Positions 1-8,560 of a stretch of 33,384 nucleotides of DNA are shown here, piece by piece (position 1 is the stretch's first letter; every line of letters begins with the position of its first letter). The position numbers and the translations under genes are program-made. The notes beneath the pieces are model-generated. The model saw nothing but the letters and a program-made list of their open reading frames with translations. It was not told the DNA's origin and did no database searches. The DNA is from Fluviicola sp. (GTDB taxonomy: Bacteria > Bacteroidota > Bacteroidia > Flavobacteriales_D > Crocinitomicaceae). The stretch spans positions 1-33,384 of the forward strand of contig JAIRJW010000025.1 of the NCBI GenBank assembly GCA_031260455.1, given 5' to 3'.

Positions 1-210
1 GGAACTCACCGAAACATATTCTCCAGCCGCCATAGAAAGTGAACCCGCAACCAATCCTGCCAGAGCAGACAAAATTACAGGATCCCTGCCCGTACTTGCT
101 GCTGCAACTCCAATCACTAGGCTGGTGGTAGAAAGAATCCCGTCGTTTGCCCCTAGAACAGCCGCTCTCAGCCAGCCAATCCGGTTGATATAATGATTTT
201 CTTTATGCAT
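1..210 (-). CDS. VIT1/CCC1-family metal transporter, N-terminal part (cut by window edge)
   Basis: Reading the minus strand from the ATG at 210 gives 70 residues open to the window edge, beginning [20 protein letters not shown] and continuing with [19 protein letters not shown] and a Gly/Ala-rich membrane segment ending AAGEYVSVS. The motif order R-A-A-x-x-G-A-N-D-G-x-x-S and the later M-A-A-G-E-Y are hallmarks of the VIT1/CCC1 family, which moves Fe2+ or Mn2+ across membranes. The substrate cannot be told from this fragment. It is divergent from the metal-efflux operon that starts at 423, with 212 nt between them, so the two could respond to the same metal signal; that link is inference. Confidence 0.88.
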   Translation of the reverse strand, partial: MHKENHYINRIGWLRAAVLGANDGILSTTSLVIGVAAASTGRDPVILSALAGLVAGSLSMAAGEYVSVSS

Positions 211-410
211 GAAATGAAGATAATAAGAAAAATTCGTTGTTTAATGAAGAATTTTCACTGGTTGCTTATTTTCATTGATTGCAATGAAGGTAAATTCGCC
301 GGTGACTGCTATTTATTTCTCAGTACTATATGATTTTGATCAATCAGTGAACTATTTTCTATTTCTATGCTAAATTTTGTCAAAATGGATTATCAAAGGT
401 TCATTTTTTT

Positions 411-418
411 TACCTTTG
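411..418 (+). promoter_or_regulatory. TAnnTTTG (-7) promoter box abutting a GTG start
   Basis: TACCTTTG matches the Bacteroidetes -7 consensus TAnnTTTG and lies only 4 nt before the GTG at 423. In this phylum transcription usually begins a few nt after the box, so the mRNA would start at or within the first codon (leaderless). I see no TTG at the expected -33 spacing; the nearest TTTG (376-379) is too far upstream. Confidence 0.5.
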
Positions 419-422
419 CGCC

Positions 423-803
423 GTGAAAAAGGCATTTATATATATACTTTTGCCCATTTTTATGTTCAATGGCTCACTGGGAGAATTGTTTAAACTTCCA
501 AAACTGATAGCCCATTTTACAGAGCATCGTACCCTCAATCAAAACATCGGTATTTTTGATTTCCTTTCCATGCACTACCTTGGAAATGACCCGAATGACA
601 AAGACCATGACAGGGACATGCAATTACCTTTCAAAAAAGTCAGCAGCCATTTTTCTTTCCAGATAGCATCAATTCCAAATCCAGCATTTCTCACTAAAGA
701 AAAAATCGAAGTTTTTGACTCCTATCTGTGCATTATTTTCAAAAACAACCGTCCAAAAGACCCTGCTTTAGCAGATATGTTCAGACCACCCTGCTTTGCA
801 TAA
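423..803 (+). CDS. Small exported protein at the head of a metal-efflux operon, function unknown
   Basis: 126 residues from a GTG start. The first ~20 residues (MKKAFIYILLPIFMFNGSLG) form a signal-peptide-like hydrophobic segment, so the mature part should be periplasmic. The middle carries HYLGNDPNDKDHDRDMQLPF, a cluster of His and Asp that could bind a metal, and the C-terminus is FRPPCFA with a single late Cys. From memory, short proteins with this ...DMxLPFK pattern often precede CzcA/CusA-type genes in Bacteroidetes, which would fit an accessory or metal-sensing role; I know of no assigned function. It is 65 nt ahead of the RND gene on the same strand. A nearer ATG at 462 would remove most of the signal peptide, so GTG 423 is preferred. 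Confidence 0.75.
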   Translation: MKKAFIYILLPIFMFNGSLGELFKLPKLIAHFTEHRTLNQNIGIFDFLSMHYLGNDPNDKDHDRDMQLPFKKVSSHFSFQIASIPNPAFLTKEKIEVFDSYLCIIFKNNRPKDPALADMFRPPCFA

Positions 804-850
804 TTTATTGTAATGGATAGATACGTCCGCCAACACCGGACCGGTTTTTC

Positions 851-867
851 ATTTTATCATATAAAAT
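851..867 (+). promoter_or_regulatory. 7-bp inverted repeat directly before the RND start codon
   Basis: ATTTTAT (851-857), three bases, then ATAAAAT (861-867), ending 1 nt before the ATG at 869. No recognisable Shine-Dalgarno is present, as is usual in Bacteroidetes. In RNA it would be a weak AU hairpin next to the start codon. Just upstream, ACCGG-A-CCGGT (835-845) is followed by TTTTT. Either could be chance in AT-rich DNA. Confidence 0.25.
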
Positions 868-868
868 T

Positions 869-3800
869 ATGCTTCAAAAAATAATCGACTTTTCCGTAAG
901 GAATAAGTTTGTAGTTGGCCTCTTTGTCATCGCCCTTCTTTTCTGGGGATCTTACCAGGTGACCAAACTACCCATCGATGCCTTACCTGACATCACTGAC
1001 AATCAGGTACAAGTTCTGACCGTTTCTCCTTCACTGGGTGCAACGGATATCGAACGCTTAATTACATTCCCGATCGAGCAGTCCTGCAGCAATATTCCGG
1101 GATTGAAACAGGTCCGAAGCTTTTCCCGTTTTGGGCTTTCATTGGTGACACTCGTCTTTACCGATAAAACAAACATTCACCTTGCACGGCAACAAATCAG
1201 CGAGCAGCTTCAGAAGGTAAAACAAGATCTTCCGGCTGGAATTGGTTCCCCGGAACTGGCTCCGCTCTCTACTGGTTTGGGAGAAATCTACCAGTACGTT
1301 GTCCGGCCGAAAGAAGGATACGAAAAACAATACGGACCGATGGAGCTGCGTACCATCCAGGATTGGATCGTACGCAGACAACTGCTCGGAACACCTGGAG
1401 TAGCTGAAGTTTCCAGCTTCGGAGGGAAACTTAAGCAATACGAAATAGCCATTAAGCAGGAACAATTAAAAGCGAACAACCTCACCATCACAGATGTATT
1501 CAATGCGCTGGAAAAAAACAACGAAAACACCGGAGGTGCTTACATTGAAAAAGGACCAACCGTTTTATATATCCGAAGCGAAGGATTGACTTCAAGTATT
1601 CCGGATATTCAGGAAATTGTACTGAAAAACCTGGATAACGGGACTCCACTCCTGCTGAAAGATGTGGCCAGTGTGCGTTTCGGTTCTGCAATCCGGTATG
1701 GAGCAATGACTTTCAACACAAAAGGGGAAGTTGCCGGAGCGGTCGTGATGATGCTGAAAGGAGAAAACTCCTCTGATGTGGTGAAGCGCGTAAAAGAACG
1801 CATTGCCGAAATTCAGAAAATGCTCCCGGAAGGAGTCGTTATCGAGCCATTCCTAGACCGTACAAAAATGGTAAATAACGCCATTGAAACCGTAGAAACC
1901 AACCTGATGGAAGGGGCGTTGATCGTGATCTTCGTTCTAGTATTTTTCCTGGGAAATCTTCGGGCAGGATTGATCGTTTCGTCCGTTATTCCGCTTTCCA
2001 TGCTTTTTGCCATTATTCTGATGAATCTTTTTGGAGTTGGAGGAAACCTGATGTCCTTGGGAGCAATTGACTTTGGTTTAATTGTGGACGGTTCCGTGAT
2101 CGTTATTGAAGTGATCCTGCACCGCTTTTCGCATTCCAAGCAGTTTAAGCAGATTACCCGTATCGACCAGGAACAAATGAATAAAGAGGTTTCCAAATCT
2201 ACCGGATCCATGATTAAATCAGCTGTTTTCAGTCAGATTATTATTCTGATCGTTTACCTGCCGATCTTGTCCCTAGAAGGAATTGAAGGAAAAATGTTCA
2301 AACCGATGGCGCTCACGATTGCATTTGCCATTTTAGGAGCCTTCCTCCTTTCCATCACATACGTCCCGATGATGTCTGCGCTTTGCCTCAAAAAGGAAAT
2401 CTCGCACAAAAAGACCATTACGGACCGGTTGATGATTTGGCTGGAACGCAGATATCAACCGGGGCTGAACCGCTTGTTGAATTTCCCGAAAGCCATCCTG
2501 GGAGGAACCCTGCTCATTTTTGTCTTTGCTGTTTACCTGTTGCTGCACATGGGAGGAGAATTCATTCCGCAATTGGAAGAAGGCGATTTCGCCGTTGAAA
2601 CGCGACTCCTGACAGGAAGCAACCTCAATAATACCATCCAGACAACCCAGCAGGCTTCTAAAATTTTGCTGGAACGCTTTCCAGAAGTGACCAAAGTCGT
2701 GACCAAAATCGGAAGTGCGGAAGTCCCCACAGATCCAATGCCCTTTGAAGCTGCTGATATGATGGTGATTCTCAAAAACAAAAAAAAATGGACTTCTGCG
2801 AAATCGTTCCCGGAACTGAGCGAAAAAATGACCAAAGAACTGGAAGAAATTCCAGGTATCACAGTCGGGTTTCAATTTCCGGTTCAAATGCGTTTCAACG
2901 AGCTAATGACCGGAGCAAGACAAGATGTGGTTTGTAAAATCTACGGGGAAAATCTTGATACACTCACCTACTATGCAAACAAGCTGGCGGGAATTATAGG
3001 AAGTGTGAAAGGCGCTATCAACATTTATGAAGAAAAAATGACGGGAATGCCACAGGTCGTAATCAAATACAAACGTCGGGAAATGGCCAAATACGGACTG
3101 AATGTCGGAGATGTGAACCGCATAGTAAACGCCGCTTTTGCCGGACAAATTGCCGGGCAGGTCTATGAAGGCGAAAAACGCTTCGACATGGTAGTCCGAC
3201 TGGAGAACGACCAGCGAAAAAACATCATGGATATCCGAAACCTGATGGTCCAGACCGGACAAAATATACAAATTCCTCTGAGCTATGTGGCATCCATCGA
3301 AGAAATCGAAGGCGTAAACCAAATCCAGCGTGAAAACACGAAACGACGGATTATTGTCGGGTTTAATGTCAGCGGAAGGGACGTGCAGTCAATTGTAAAA
3401 GAACTCCAGGGCAAAGTCGGAAAACAGCTCAAATTGTCACGGGAATATCGCATTGTATATGGTGGTTCCTTTGAAAACATGACAGCGGCAAAAGAACGTC
3501 TTTCCATTGTAGTTCCGATTGCTCTTTTGCTGATTTTCCTGCTCCTGTTCTTTGCGTTTAACTCCGTGAAGCAAGGTTTGCTTATTTATACGGCGATTCC
3601 GCTTTCTGCAATTGGTGGAATCATTGCGCTCTGGCTTCGGGATTTGCCTTTCAGTATTTCTGCTGGTGTGGGTTTCATTGCGCTTTTCGGAATTGCGGTG
3701 TTGAATGGAATTCTGCTTGTGAGCGAGTTTAACCGACTCAAAAAAGAAGGCTGGAAAGATGTGAGACGCATTGTGATTCACGCTACCAAGTCCAAACTGC

Positions 3801-5242
3801 GGGCCGTTTTGATGACTGCCCTGGTTCCTTCGCTCGGTTTCATCCCGATGGCCATCAGTACCGGGGCAGGCGGAGAAGTTCAGAAACCTCTGGCAACAGT
3901 CGTGATCGGTGGGTTGATTATTTCCACCTTCCTGACACTCTTTGTCCTACCAGTGTTGTACATTCTTTCCGAAAAAGGAAAAAGCTATTTCCATTCTCCT
4001 TCAGCACTGAAAGCTGCTTCGATCCTGGTGGCCGGTTTCCTGAGCTTCCACACAATGGGACAACAGCCCATTCAATTGTCTCAGGCAATTGATACAGCTT
4101 TGAAAAACAATAAGTCCATCCGGGCAGTTCAAACACAGGTCGATTATTCGCATGCCCTGAAAAAAAGCGGGTTTGATATTGAACAGACAAATGCAGGTTT
4201 CGAATACGGTCGTTTCAACAGTCTCCGGGCAGACAATAAATTCCTGATCTCCCAAACGATCCAGTTCCCAACCGTTTACCGGAACCAGGAACACCTCATC
4301 CAAACGGGAATCAAAATCAGTGAAATCAGTTTCTCGCAGAAAACACTGGAAATCAGCCTGGAGGTAAAACAACTCTTTTACCAGTTACTGATCCTGGACG
4401 AACAGCGGAAAATCCTGCAAAATGCAGACAGTATGTTTGCCGCTTTCCAGCAAAAAGTCAAACAACGTTTCGATAGCGGAGATATCGACGTATTGGAAAT
4501 GGCTACCGCCGATAACCAGCGTATGCAGATTTCCAACCAGCTCAACCAGCTGGAAACCCATTATGCCATCCTCACCGATCGTTTCAACATGGTATTGAAC
4601 GCTGGAAGCCACTATTACCCGGATTCAAAACAGCTTCAGTACCTGCTTCCGGTTCTTCCTGACAGCAGTTCGCTGAAGCAAAATTTCGACAGGCAACTCC
4701 GGGAACAGGAAGTTCTCCTTTCAAAACAGCAATTACAACTGGAAAAGAGCAGACTACTTCCCTCTCTGAATGCCGGGTTGAGCAGTTCAACCATTATGGG
4801 ATGGCAAACTCCCTACCTAGACGAAAAAAATCTGTATTTCAGCAGTTCCAGGCGTTTTGCATCGTTTAATGTCGGAATCGGAATTCCGTTGTTCTTCGGA
4901 GCACAGAAATCACGCATCCGGGCTTCGCACTTCCTGATTCTGCAAAAACAGCAGGAACTCGATGCGTTGAACCAGGAACTGAACGTCGCTCTGACCAATG
5001 CGTTACGCATTTACCAGCGAAACAATCAATTGGTGCAATCCTTCAATCAAACGATGATTCCGAATGCCAATACGATGATCCGTACTGCTTCGGAAAAGCT
5101 CCACACCGGTGAAATCGGATATATTGACTGGGTTGTGCTAATCAACCAGGCCATGCAAATCAAAAGCGATTACTATTTCACCATTCAACAATTCAATGAA
5201 GCTGCCTTCGAAATTGAAAAAATCAGCAGTATTCAGCCATAA
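869..5242 (+). CDS. CzcA/CusA-type heavy-metal RND efflux pump fused to a TolC-like outer-membrane factor
   Basis: 1457 residues, about 400 more than a plain CzcA/CusA. Residues 1 to ~1035 are a full RND pump: first membrane helix ~13-33, porter domains, the family motif DFGLIVDGSVIVIE with D401, D407 and E414 at the spacing of the proton-relay residues of CzcA, the TDPMP segment, FPVQMRFNELMTGARQDVV in the second porter domain, and a second set of helices ending near LFVLPVLYILSEKG. Residues ~1063-1457 (from MGQQPIQLSQAIDTALKNN) are a TolC/OEP-type outer-membrane factor. Between them, ~1040-1062 is a hydrophobic stretch that reads like an internal signal peptide or extra helix. It would expel divalent or monovalent heavy-metal ions with the adaptor encoded 12 nt downstream; the metal cannot be assigned. 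Such fusions are known in Bacteroidetes. Confidence 0.95.
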   Translation: MLQKIIDFSVRNKFVVGLFVIALLFWGSYQVTKLPIDALPDITDNQVQVLTVSPSLGATDIERLITFPIEQSCSNIPGLKQVRSFSRFGLSLVTLVFTDKTNIHLARQQISEQLQKVKQDLPAGIGSPELAPLSTGLGEIYQYVVRPKEGYEKQYGPMELRTIQDWIVRRQLLGTPGVAEVSSFGGKLKQYEIAIKQEQLKANNLTITDVFNALEKNNENTGGAYIEKGPTVLYIRSEGLTSSIPDIQEIVLKNLDNGTPLLLKDVASVRFGSAIRYGAMTFNTKGEVAGAVVMMLKGENSSDVVKRVKERIAEIQKMLPEGVVIEPFLDRTKMVNNAIETVETNLMEGALIVIFVLVFFLGNLRAGLIVSSVIPLSMLFAIILMNLFGVGGNLMSLGAIDFGLIVDGSVIVIEVILHRFSHSKQFKQITRIDQEQMNKEVSKSTGSMIKSAVFSQIIILIVYLPILSLEGIEGKMFKPMALTIAFAILGAFLLSITYVPMMSALCLKKEISHKKTITDRLMIWLERRYQPGLNRLLNFPKAILGGTLLIFVFAVYLLLHMGGEFIPQLEEGDFAVETRLLTGSNLNNTIQTTQQASKILLERFPEVTKVVTKIGSAEVPTDPMPFEAADMMVILKNKKKWTSAKSFPELSEKMTKELEEIPGITVGFQFPVQMRFNELMTGARQDVVCKIYGENLDTLTYYANKLAGIIGSVKGAINIYEEKMTGMPQVVIKYKRREMAKYGLNVGDVNRIVNAAFAGQIAGQVYEGEKRFDMVVRLENDQRKNIMDIRNLMVQTGQNIQIPLSYVASIEEIEGVNQIQRENTKRRIIVGFNVSGRDVQSIVKELQGKVGKQLKLSREYRIVYGGSFENMTAAKERLSIVVPIALLLIFLLLFFAFNSVKQGLLIYTAIPLSAIGGIIALWLRDLPFSISAGVGFIALFGIAVLNGILLVSEFNRLKKEGWKDVRRIVIHATKSKLRAVLMTALVPSLGFIPMAISTGAGGEVQKPLATVVIGGLIISTFLTLFVLPVLYILSEKGKSYFHSPSALKAASILVAGFLSFHTMGQQPIQLSQAIDTALKNNKSIRAVQTQVDYSHALKKSGFDIEQTNAGFEYGRFNSLRADNKFLISQTIQFPTVYRNQEHLIQTGIKISEISFSQKTLEISLEVKQLFYQLLILDEQRKILQNADSMFAAFQQKVKQRFDSGDIDVLEMATADNQRMQISNQLNQLETHYAILTDRFNMVLNAGSHYYPDSKQLQYLLPVLPDSSSLKQNFDRQLREQEVLLSKQQLQLEKSRLLPSLNAGLSSSTIMGWQTPYLDEKNLYFSSSRRFASFNVGIGIPLFFGAQKSRIRASHFLILQKQQELDALNQELNVALTNALRIYQRNNQLVQSFNQTMIPNANTMIRTASEKLHTGEIGYIDWVVLINQAMQIKSDYYFTIQQFNEAAFEIEKISSIQP

Positions 5243-5254
5243 AAGACATATATC

Positions 5255-6388
5255 ATGAAAAAAATAATCAGTTACGGGTTTCTTCTTTTACTTCTGCAAT
5301 CTTGTGGAGGCCGGGAAGAAGCAGCTTCAAACCCCGGAGAAACAAAGCAAACCGCTCTTTCATCCGGCAAAGTGCAACTCACCGACAAACAAATCCAGTA
5401 TGCAGGAATCCGGCTGGGAACGGCCGAAATCCGCGAAATGCACCTTTCACTGCAGGTGAACGGGAACATTGATGTACACCCGGACAACCAGATTTCGATC
5501 AGTGCACCGTTGGGGGGTTACCTGAAAAAAACAACGCTTATCCCCGGAACTAAAGTGGCAAAAGGAAGTGTCCTTGCAATCCTGGAAGATCAGCAGTATA
5601 TCCAATTGCAGCAGGACTACCTGACCGCCAAAAACAAGCTTCAATACCTCGAAACGGATTACAAACGTCAGAAAGATTTGAATGAAACGAAAGTGGCCAG
5701 TGACAAAACCCTGCAACAAGTTCAGGGAGAATATAACAATCAGCGGATTTTGGTTCATTCATTTGCAGAGCGGCTTCGCCTGATCGGTCTAGTTCCGGAA
5801 AAACTGAACGAAAATTCGATTTCCCGGAGCATTGCCATTCACTCCCCTATTTCCGGTTATGTGGTTAAAGTGAATGCGAACATCGGCAAATATATCAATC
5901 CTTCAGATGTGATCTTCGAACTGATCAACCCCACGGATGTGTGCGTGAACCTGACAGTGTTTGAAAATGATGCCACACGCCTGAAAATCGGTCAGGTAGT
6001 GAAATTTACTACCAGCAACAATCCGGAAAAAGTGTTCCTGGCAAAAGTGGAGCTCATTTCCCCAAACATCGATATGGACAGAAGCACCCAGGTTCACGCA
6101 ACGCTTTCCCAAAGCACCTCCGAATTGCTTCCCGGAACTTTTATCAATGCGGAAATCGAGCTGAACAAGGCAAAAGTGAGCTGCATTCCTGACGAAGCAC
6201 TGGTCAGATGGGAAGGGAAAGATTATGTTTTCGTGGAAGAAACAAAAGGTTCTTATCGCATGACTCCTGTCACTATCGGAAATTCAAATGAAGGATCTAC
6301 CGAACTCAAATCACAACTTCCTGCGAAAAACATCGTCATTAAGGGAGCTTACACGTTATTGATGAAGTTGAAAAACAAGGAGGAATAA
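5255..6388 (+). CDS. RND efflux periplasmic adaptor lipoprotein (CzcB/CusB type)
   Basis: 377 residues. The N-terminus MKKIISYGFLLLLLQSCGG ends in a lipobox (LLQSC, lipidated Cys17), so it is anchored to a membrane on the periplasmic side. After a barrel-sandwich half (SAPLGGYLKKTTLIPGTKVA) comes a helical hairpin (~100-165: LQQDYLTAKNKLQYLETDYK and onward), the second lipoyl-like half (IHSPISGYVVKVNANIGKYI), a beta-barrel domain and a membrane-proximal domain: the order of membrane-fusion proteins. It bridges the RND pump and the outer-membrane factor, here covalently joined in the preceding gene, 12 nt away. No His-rich N-terminal extension or CusF-like domain is visible, so the metal is undetermined. 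A hairpin terminator follows. Confidence 0.93.
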   Translation: MKKIISYGFLLLLLQSCGGREEAASNPGETKQTALSSGKVQLTDKQIQYAGIRLGTAEIREMHLSLQVNGNIDVHPDNQISISAPLGGYLKKTTLIPGTKVAKGSVLAILEDQQYIQLQQDYLTAKNKLQYLETDYKRQKDLNETKVASDKTLQQVQGEYNNQRILVHSFAERLRLIGLVPEKLNENSISRSIAIHSPISGYVVKVNANIGKYINPSDVIFELINPTDVCVNLTVFENDATRLKIGQVVKFTTSNNPEKVFLAKVELISPNIDMDRSTQVHATLSQSTSELLPGTFINAEIELNKAKVSCIPDEALVRWEGKDYVFVEETKGSYRMTPVTIGNSNEGSTELKSQLPAKNIVIKGAYTLLMKLKNKEE

Positions 6389-6436
6389 TCTCAAGAACAG
6401 TAATTTAATGAAATGCGGAAACGCATATAATATATG

Positions 6437-6470
6437 AAGGCCTGGATCAAGATGTCCGGGCTTTTATGTT
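6437..6470 (+). terminator. Intrinsic terminator of the metal-efflux operon
   Basis: AAGGCCTGGA (6437-6446) pairs with TCCGGGCTTT (6455-6464) over 10 bp with two G-U pairs and an 8-nt loop, followed by a broken T tract. It lies ~50 nt after the adaptor stop and separates the operon from the two-component genes. Confidence 0.7.
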
Positions 6471-6568
6471 TTCCAAAGAACCTGTTTTTTCACTAAAAAA
6501 AACTTACTATCAAACAGAACGCGCGAAGTTTCCTGGCTCAATTCCTATTTTCTTCAGAATTGGAATCG

Positions 6569-6576
6569 TATCTTTG
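6569..6576 (+). promoter_or_regulatory. TAnnTTTG (-7) box abutting the response-regulator GTG start
   Basis: TATCTTTG matches the Bacteroidetes -7 consensus and is followed by exactly 4 nt (GCAG) and then GTG at 6581. The geometry is the same as at 411-423. No TTG is seen at -33. It is the main reason for placing the regulator's start at 6581 rather than at the in-frame TTG at 6560. Confidence 0.5.
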
Positions 6577-6580
6577 GCAG

Positions 6581-7255
6581 GTGAAGATTTTAATCATTGA
6601 GGATGAACACGAACTGGCTCAGGATATGGCTGACTACTTGTCCGGACAGGATTATTTGTGCGAAATTGCAGCGGATTTCAATCAGGCAAGTAATAAAATT
6701 ATATTTTATGAATATGATTGTATCCTCCTCGACCTGATGTTGCCTTTCGGAAATGGGTTGCAACTACTGGAGCTCCTGAAAGCCGAAAAACGCATGGATG
6801 GCGTGATTATCATTTCTGCCAAAAATGCGCTGGAAGATAAAATCAAAGGACTACAGATCGGGGCAGATGATTATCTGGCAAAACCGTTTCATTTGTCGGA
6901 GCTCACAGCGCGGATCTATTCCGTAATCAGGAGAAAACAGTTTGATAATTCGAATATCGTCACACATGAAGAACTAACGGTTGACCTGCTTTCCAAAACC
7001 GTTACGGTGGGAAGCAATTTGGTACCTTTAACTAAAAAGGAATTCGATTTGTTACTTCTATTCCTGGGGAACAAAAACAAAGTGATTTCCAGAAACGCAC
7101 TGGCAGAGCACCTTTCCGGCGATATTGCCGATATGCTAGACAACCACGATTTTGTATATGCCCATGTTAAAAATCTCAAAAAGAAACTGACCGGAGCCGG
7201 GTGTACCAATTACCTCAAAACCGTTTACGGAACAGGTTATAAATGGGAATTATGA
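6581..7255 (+). CDS. OmpR/PhoB-family DNA-binding response regulator
   Basis: 224 residues from the GTG at 6581; the conserved receiver opening VKILIIEDEHE begins right there. Receiver domain ~1-115: acidic pair in IEDE, phospho-acceptor D51 in CILLDLMLPFGNG, switch Ser in IIISAKN, and the invariant Lys in YLAKPF. A winged-helix trans_reg_C domain fills ~130-224, with the typical LTKKEFDLLLLFLGNKNKVI and the closing VYGTGYKWEL. It should be phosphorylated by the kinase encoded next, whose ATG overlaps its stop codon (ATGA). Likely targets are nearby: the PepSY-like and beta-barrel genes downstream, or the efflux operon upstream; this is inference. An in-frame TTG at 6560 would add seven residues but would lie before the -7 box. 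Confidence 0.93.
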   Translation: MKILIIEDEHELAQDMADYLSGQDYLCEIAADFNQASNKIIFYEYDCILLDLMLPFGNGLQLLELLKAEKRMDGVIIISAKNALEDKIKGLQIGADDYLAKPFHLSELTARIYSVIRRKQFDNSNIVTHEELTVDLLSKTVTVGSNLVPLTKKEFDLLLLFLGNKNKVISRNALAEHLSGDIADMLDNHDFVYAHVKNLKKKLTGAGCTNYLKTVYGTGYKWEL

Positions 7256-8529
7256 ACAGATTACTGGATAAACCTTTCCAATCGTTTTCGATCTATGCGC
7301 TGATCATTTTGGTATGCAGTATCCCGGTTTATTATTTTGTAGTAGACACCATCTGGCTGGATGAGCTGGATGAGCACAACACCATCATCCGGCAGCAGAT
7401 TGAGCAAAATATCCGTAAAATCGATACACAGGAATCCGATCTGGATAAAACGCTGAATATATGGAATAGTTTGCAGCCCGGAATCGCTTTCACACCTCTT
7501 CAAACAAGTGAGATTTATAAGGACAGTATTTACACAGCAACATCCTACAACAAATTTGCAAAAGAAACGGATCGCTTCCGCGTACTTTCCACTACCATTT
7601 TCATCCAAAAGAAACCTTATCACCTGGTCATTTCCACTAACGTAGAAGAAACTGATGAAACTCTGTTGGTAGTCGCCATCATAACAGCATTTTTCTTCCT
7701 GGTTCTGGTCCTGGGGTTTGTATTTCTGAACAAGCGCATTGCCCGAAACAGCTGGAAACCGTTCTACCGAACTCTGGAGCAACTGAAGCGTTTCGATCTG
7801 AATAAAGATCAGCACATTGAGCTGGAAGAGTCGGACATCCTGGAATTTGAAGAACTCAACACGGCTTTAACTACCCTAATCGAAAAAAACACCCTGGCTT
7901 TTAACCAGCAAAAACGCTTTATCGAAAATGCATCACACGAATTGCAAACTCCGCTGGCAATCCTGAAGACCAAAGCAGATGTCCTGCTTCAGAATGAACA
8001 CTTAAATGAAAAACTATCGGCAATTATCGCAGCTATCAACTCCAATCTTGCCAGGATTTCGCGCATCAATAAAAACATGTTACTGCTGGCAAAGATTGAA
8101 AACAACCAGTTTCCGGAGAAAGCAAACACCAATCTGAAAGAAGCAGTAGAAGAAACGGTTGATTCACTCACAGATTACGGATTGAACAAAGGAATGGACA
8201 TCCGGATGGATCTTCAAAGTTATCCGCTTTATTGCAATTCCACCCTGCTGGAGGTTTTACTGAACAATTTACTGACCAATGCTATCCGGCACGGTGAAGT
8301 GAATCAACCGGTTCTGATCAGCATGAAAGATAACAAGCTTATTTTTTCAAATCGCGGAAAACAAGCCTTAAAACCGGAACAATTGTTTGTGCGTTTTGCC
8401 ATTTCTTCTTCCGAAACAACCAACAGCGGACTGGGTCTGTCTATCTCCAAAGAAATCTGTGATCAGAACCGGTGGAAAATTTCGTATACATTTATCGATC
8501 ATTTTCACGTATTTTCTATCGAATTCTAA
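7252..8529 (+). CDS. Membrane sensor histidine kinase
   Basis: 425 residues when started at the ATG overlapping the regulator stop (ATGA); an in-frame ATG at 7243 adds MGI. Helix 1 is ~12-32 and helix 2 ~138-160, enclosing a ~100-residue periplasmic sensor domain that I do not recognise. The dimerisation/phospho-acceptor domain has FIENASHELQTPLAILKTKA with H229. The ATPase domain has an N-box (LLNNLLTNAIRHGE) and a G2-like box (NSGLGLSI, ~391-398), but the expected D-x-G-x-G of the G1 box is replaced by LIFSNRGKQAL, a shortened form. The C-terminus ends soon after (FHVFSIEF). The partner is the regulator just upstream. The degenerate G1 box may lower kinase activity or simply be a subfamily trait. 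Confidence 0.92.
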   Translation: MNRLLDKPFQSFSIYALIILVCSIPVYYFVVDTIWLDELDEHNTIIRQQIEQNIRKIDTQESDLDKTLNIWNSLQPGIAFTPLQTSEIYKDSIYTATSYNKFAKETDRFRVLSTTIFIQKKPYHLVISTNVEETDETLLVVAIITAFFFLVLVLGFVFLNKRIARNSWKPFYRTLEQLKRFDLNKDQHIELEESDILEFEELNTALTTLIEKNTLAFNQQKRFIENASHELQTPLAILKTKADVLLQNEHLNEKLSAIIAAINSNLARISRINKNMLLLAKIENNQFPEKANTNLKEAVEETVDSLTDYGLNKGMDIRMDLQSYPLYCNSTLLEVLLNNLLTNAIRHGEVNQPVLISMKDNKLIFSNRGKQALKPEQLFVRFAISSSETTNSGLGLSISKEICDQNRWKISYTFIDHFHVFSIEF

Positions 8530-8560
8530 ATGTTTTCAGAATCTGTTCGGATGTTTGTTC

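Noticed and set aside
2333..2887. Minus-strand ORF of 184 codons inside the RND gene
   Set aside because: Antisense to a clearly conserved RND segment, with low-complexity composition and no recognisable domain.
7261..7815. Minus-strand ORF of 184 codons opposite the histidine kinase
   Set aside because: Shadow of the kinase sensor region; no family resemblance and no start context.
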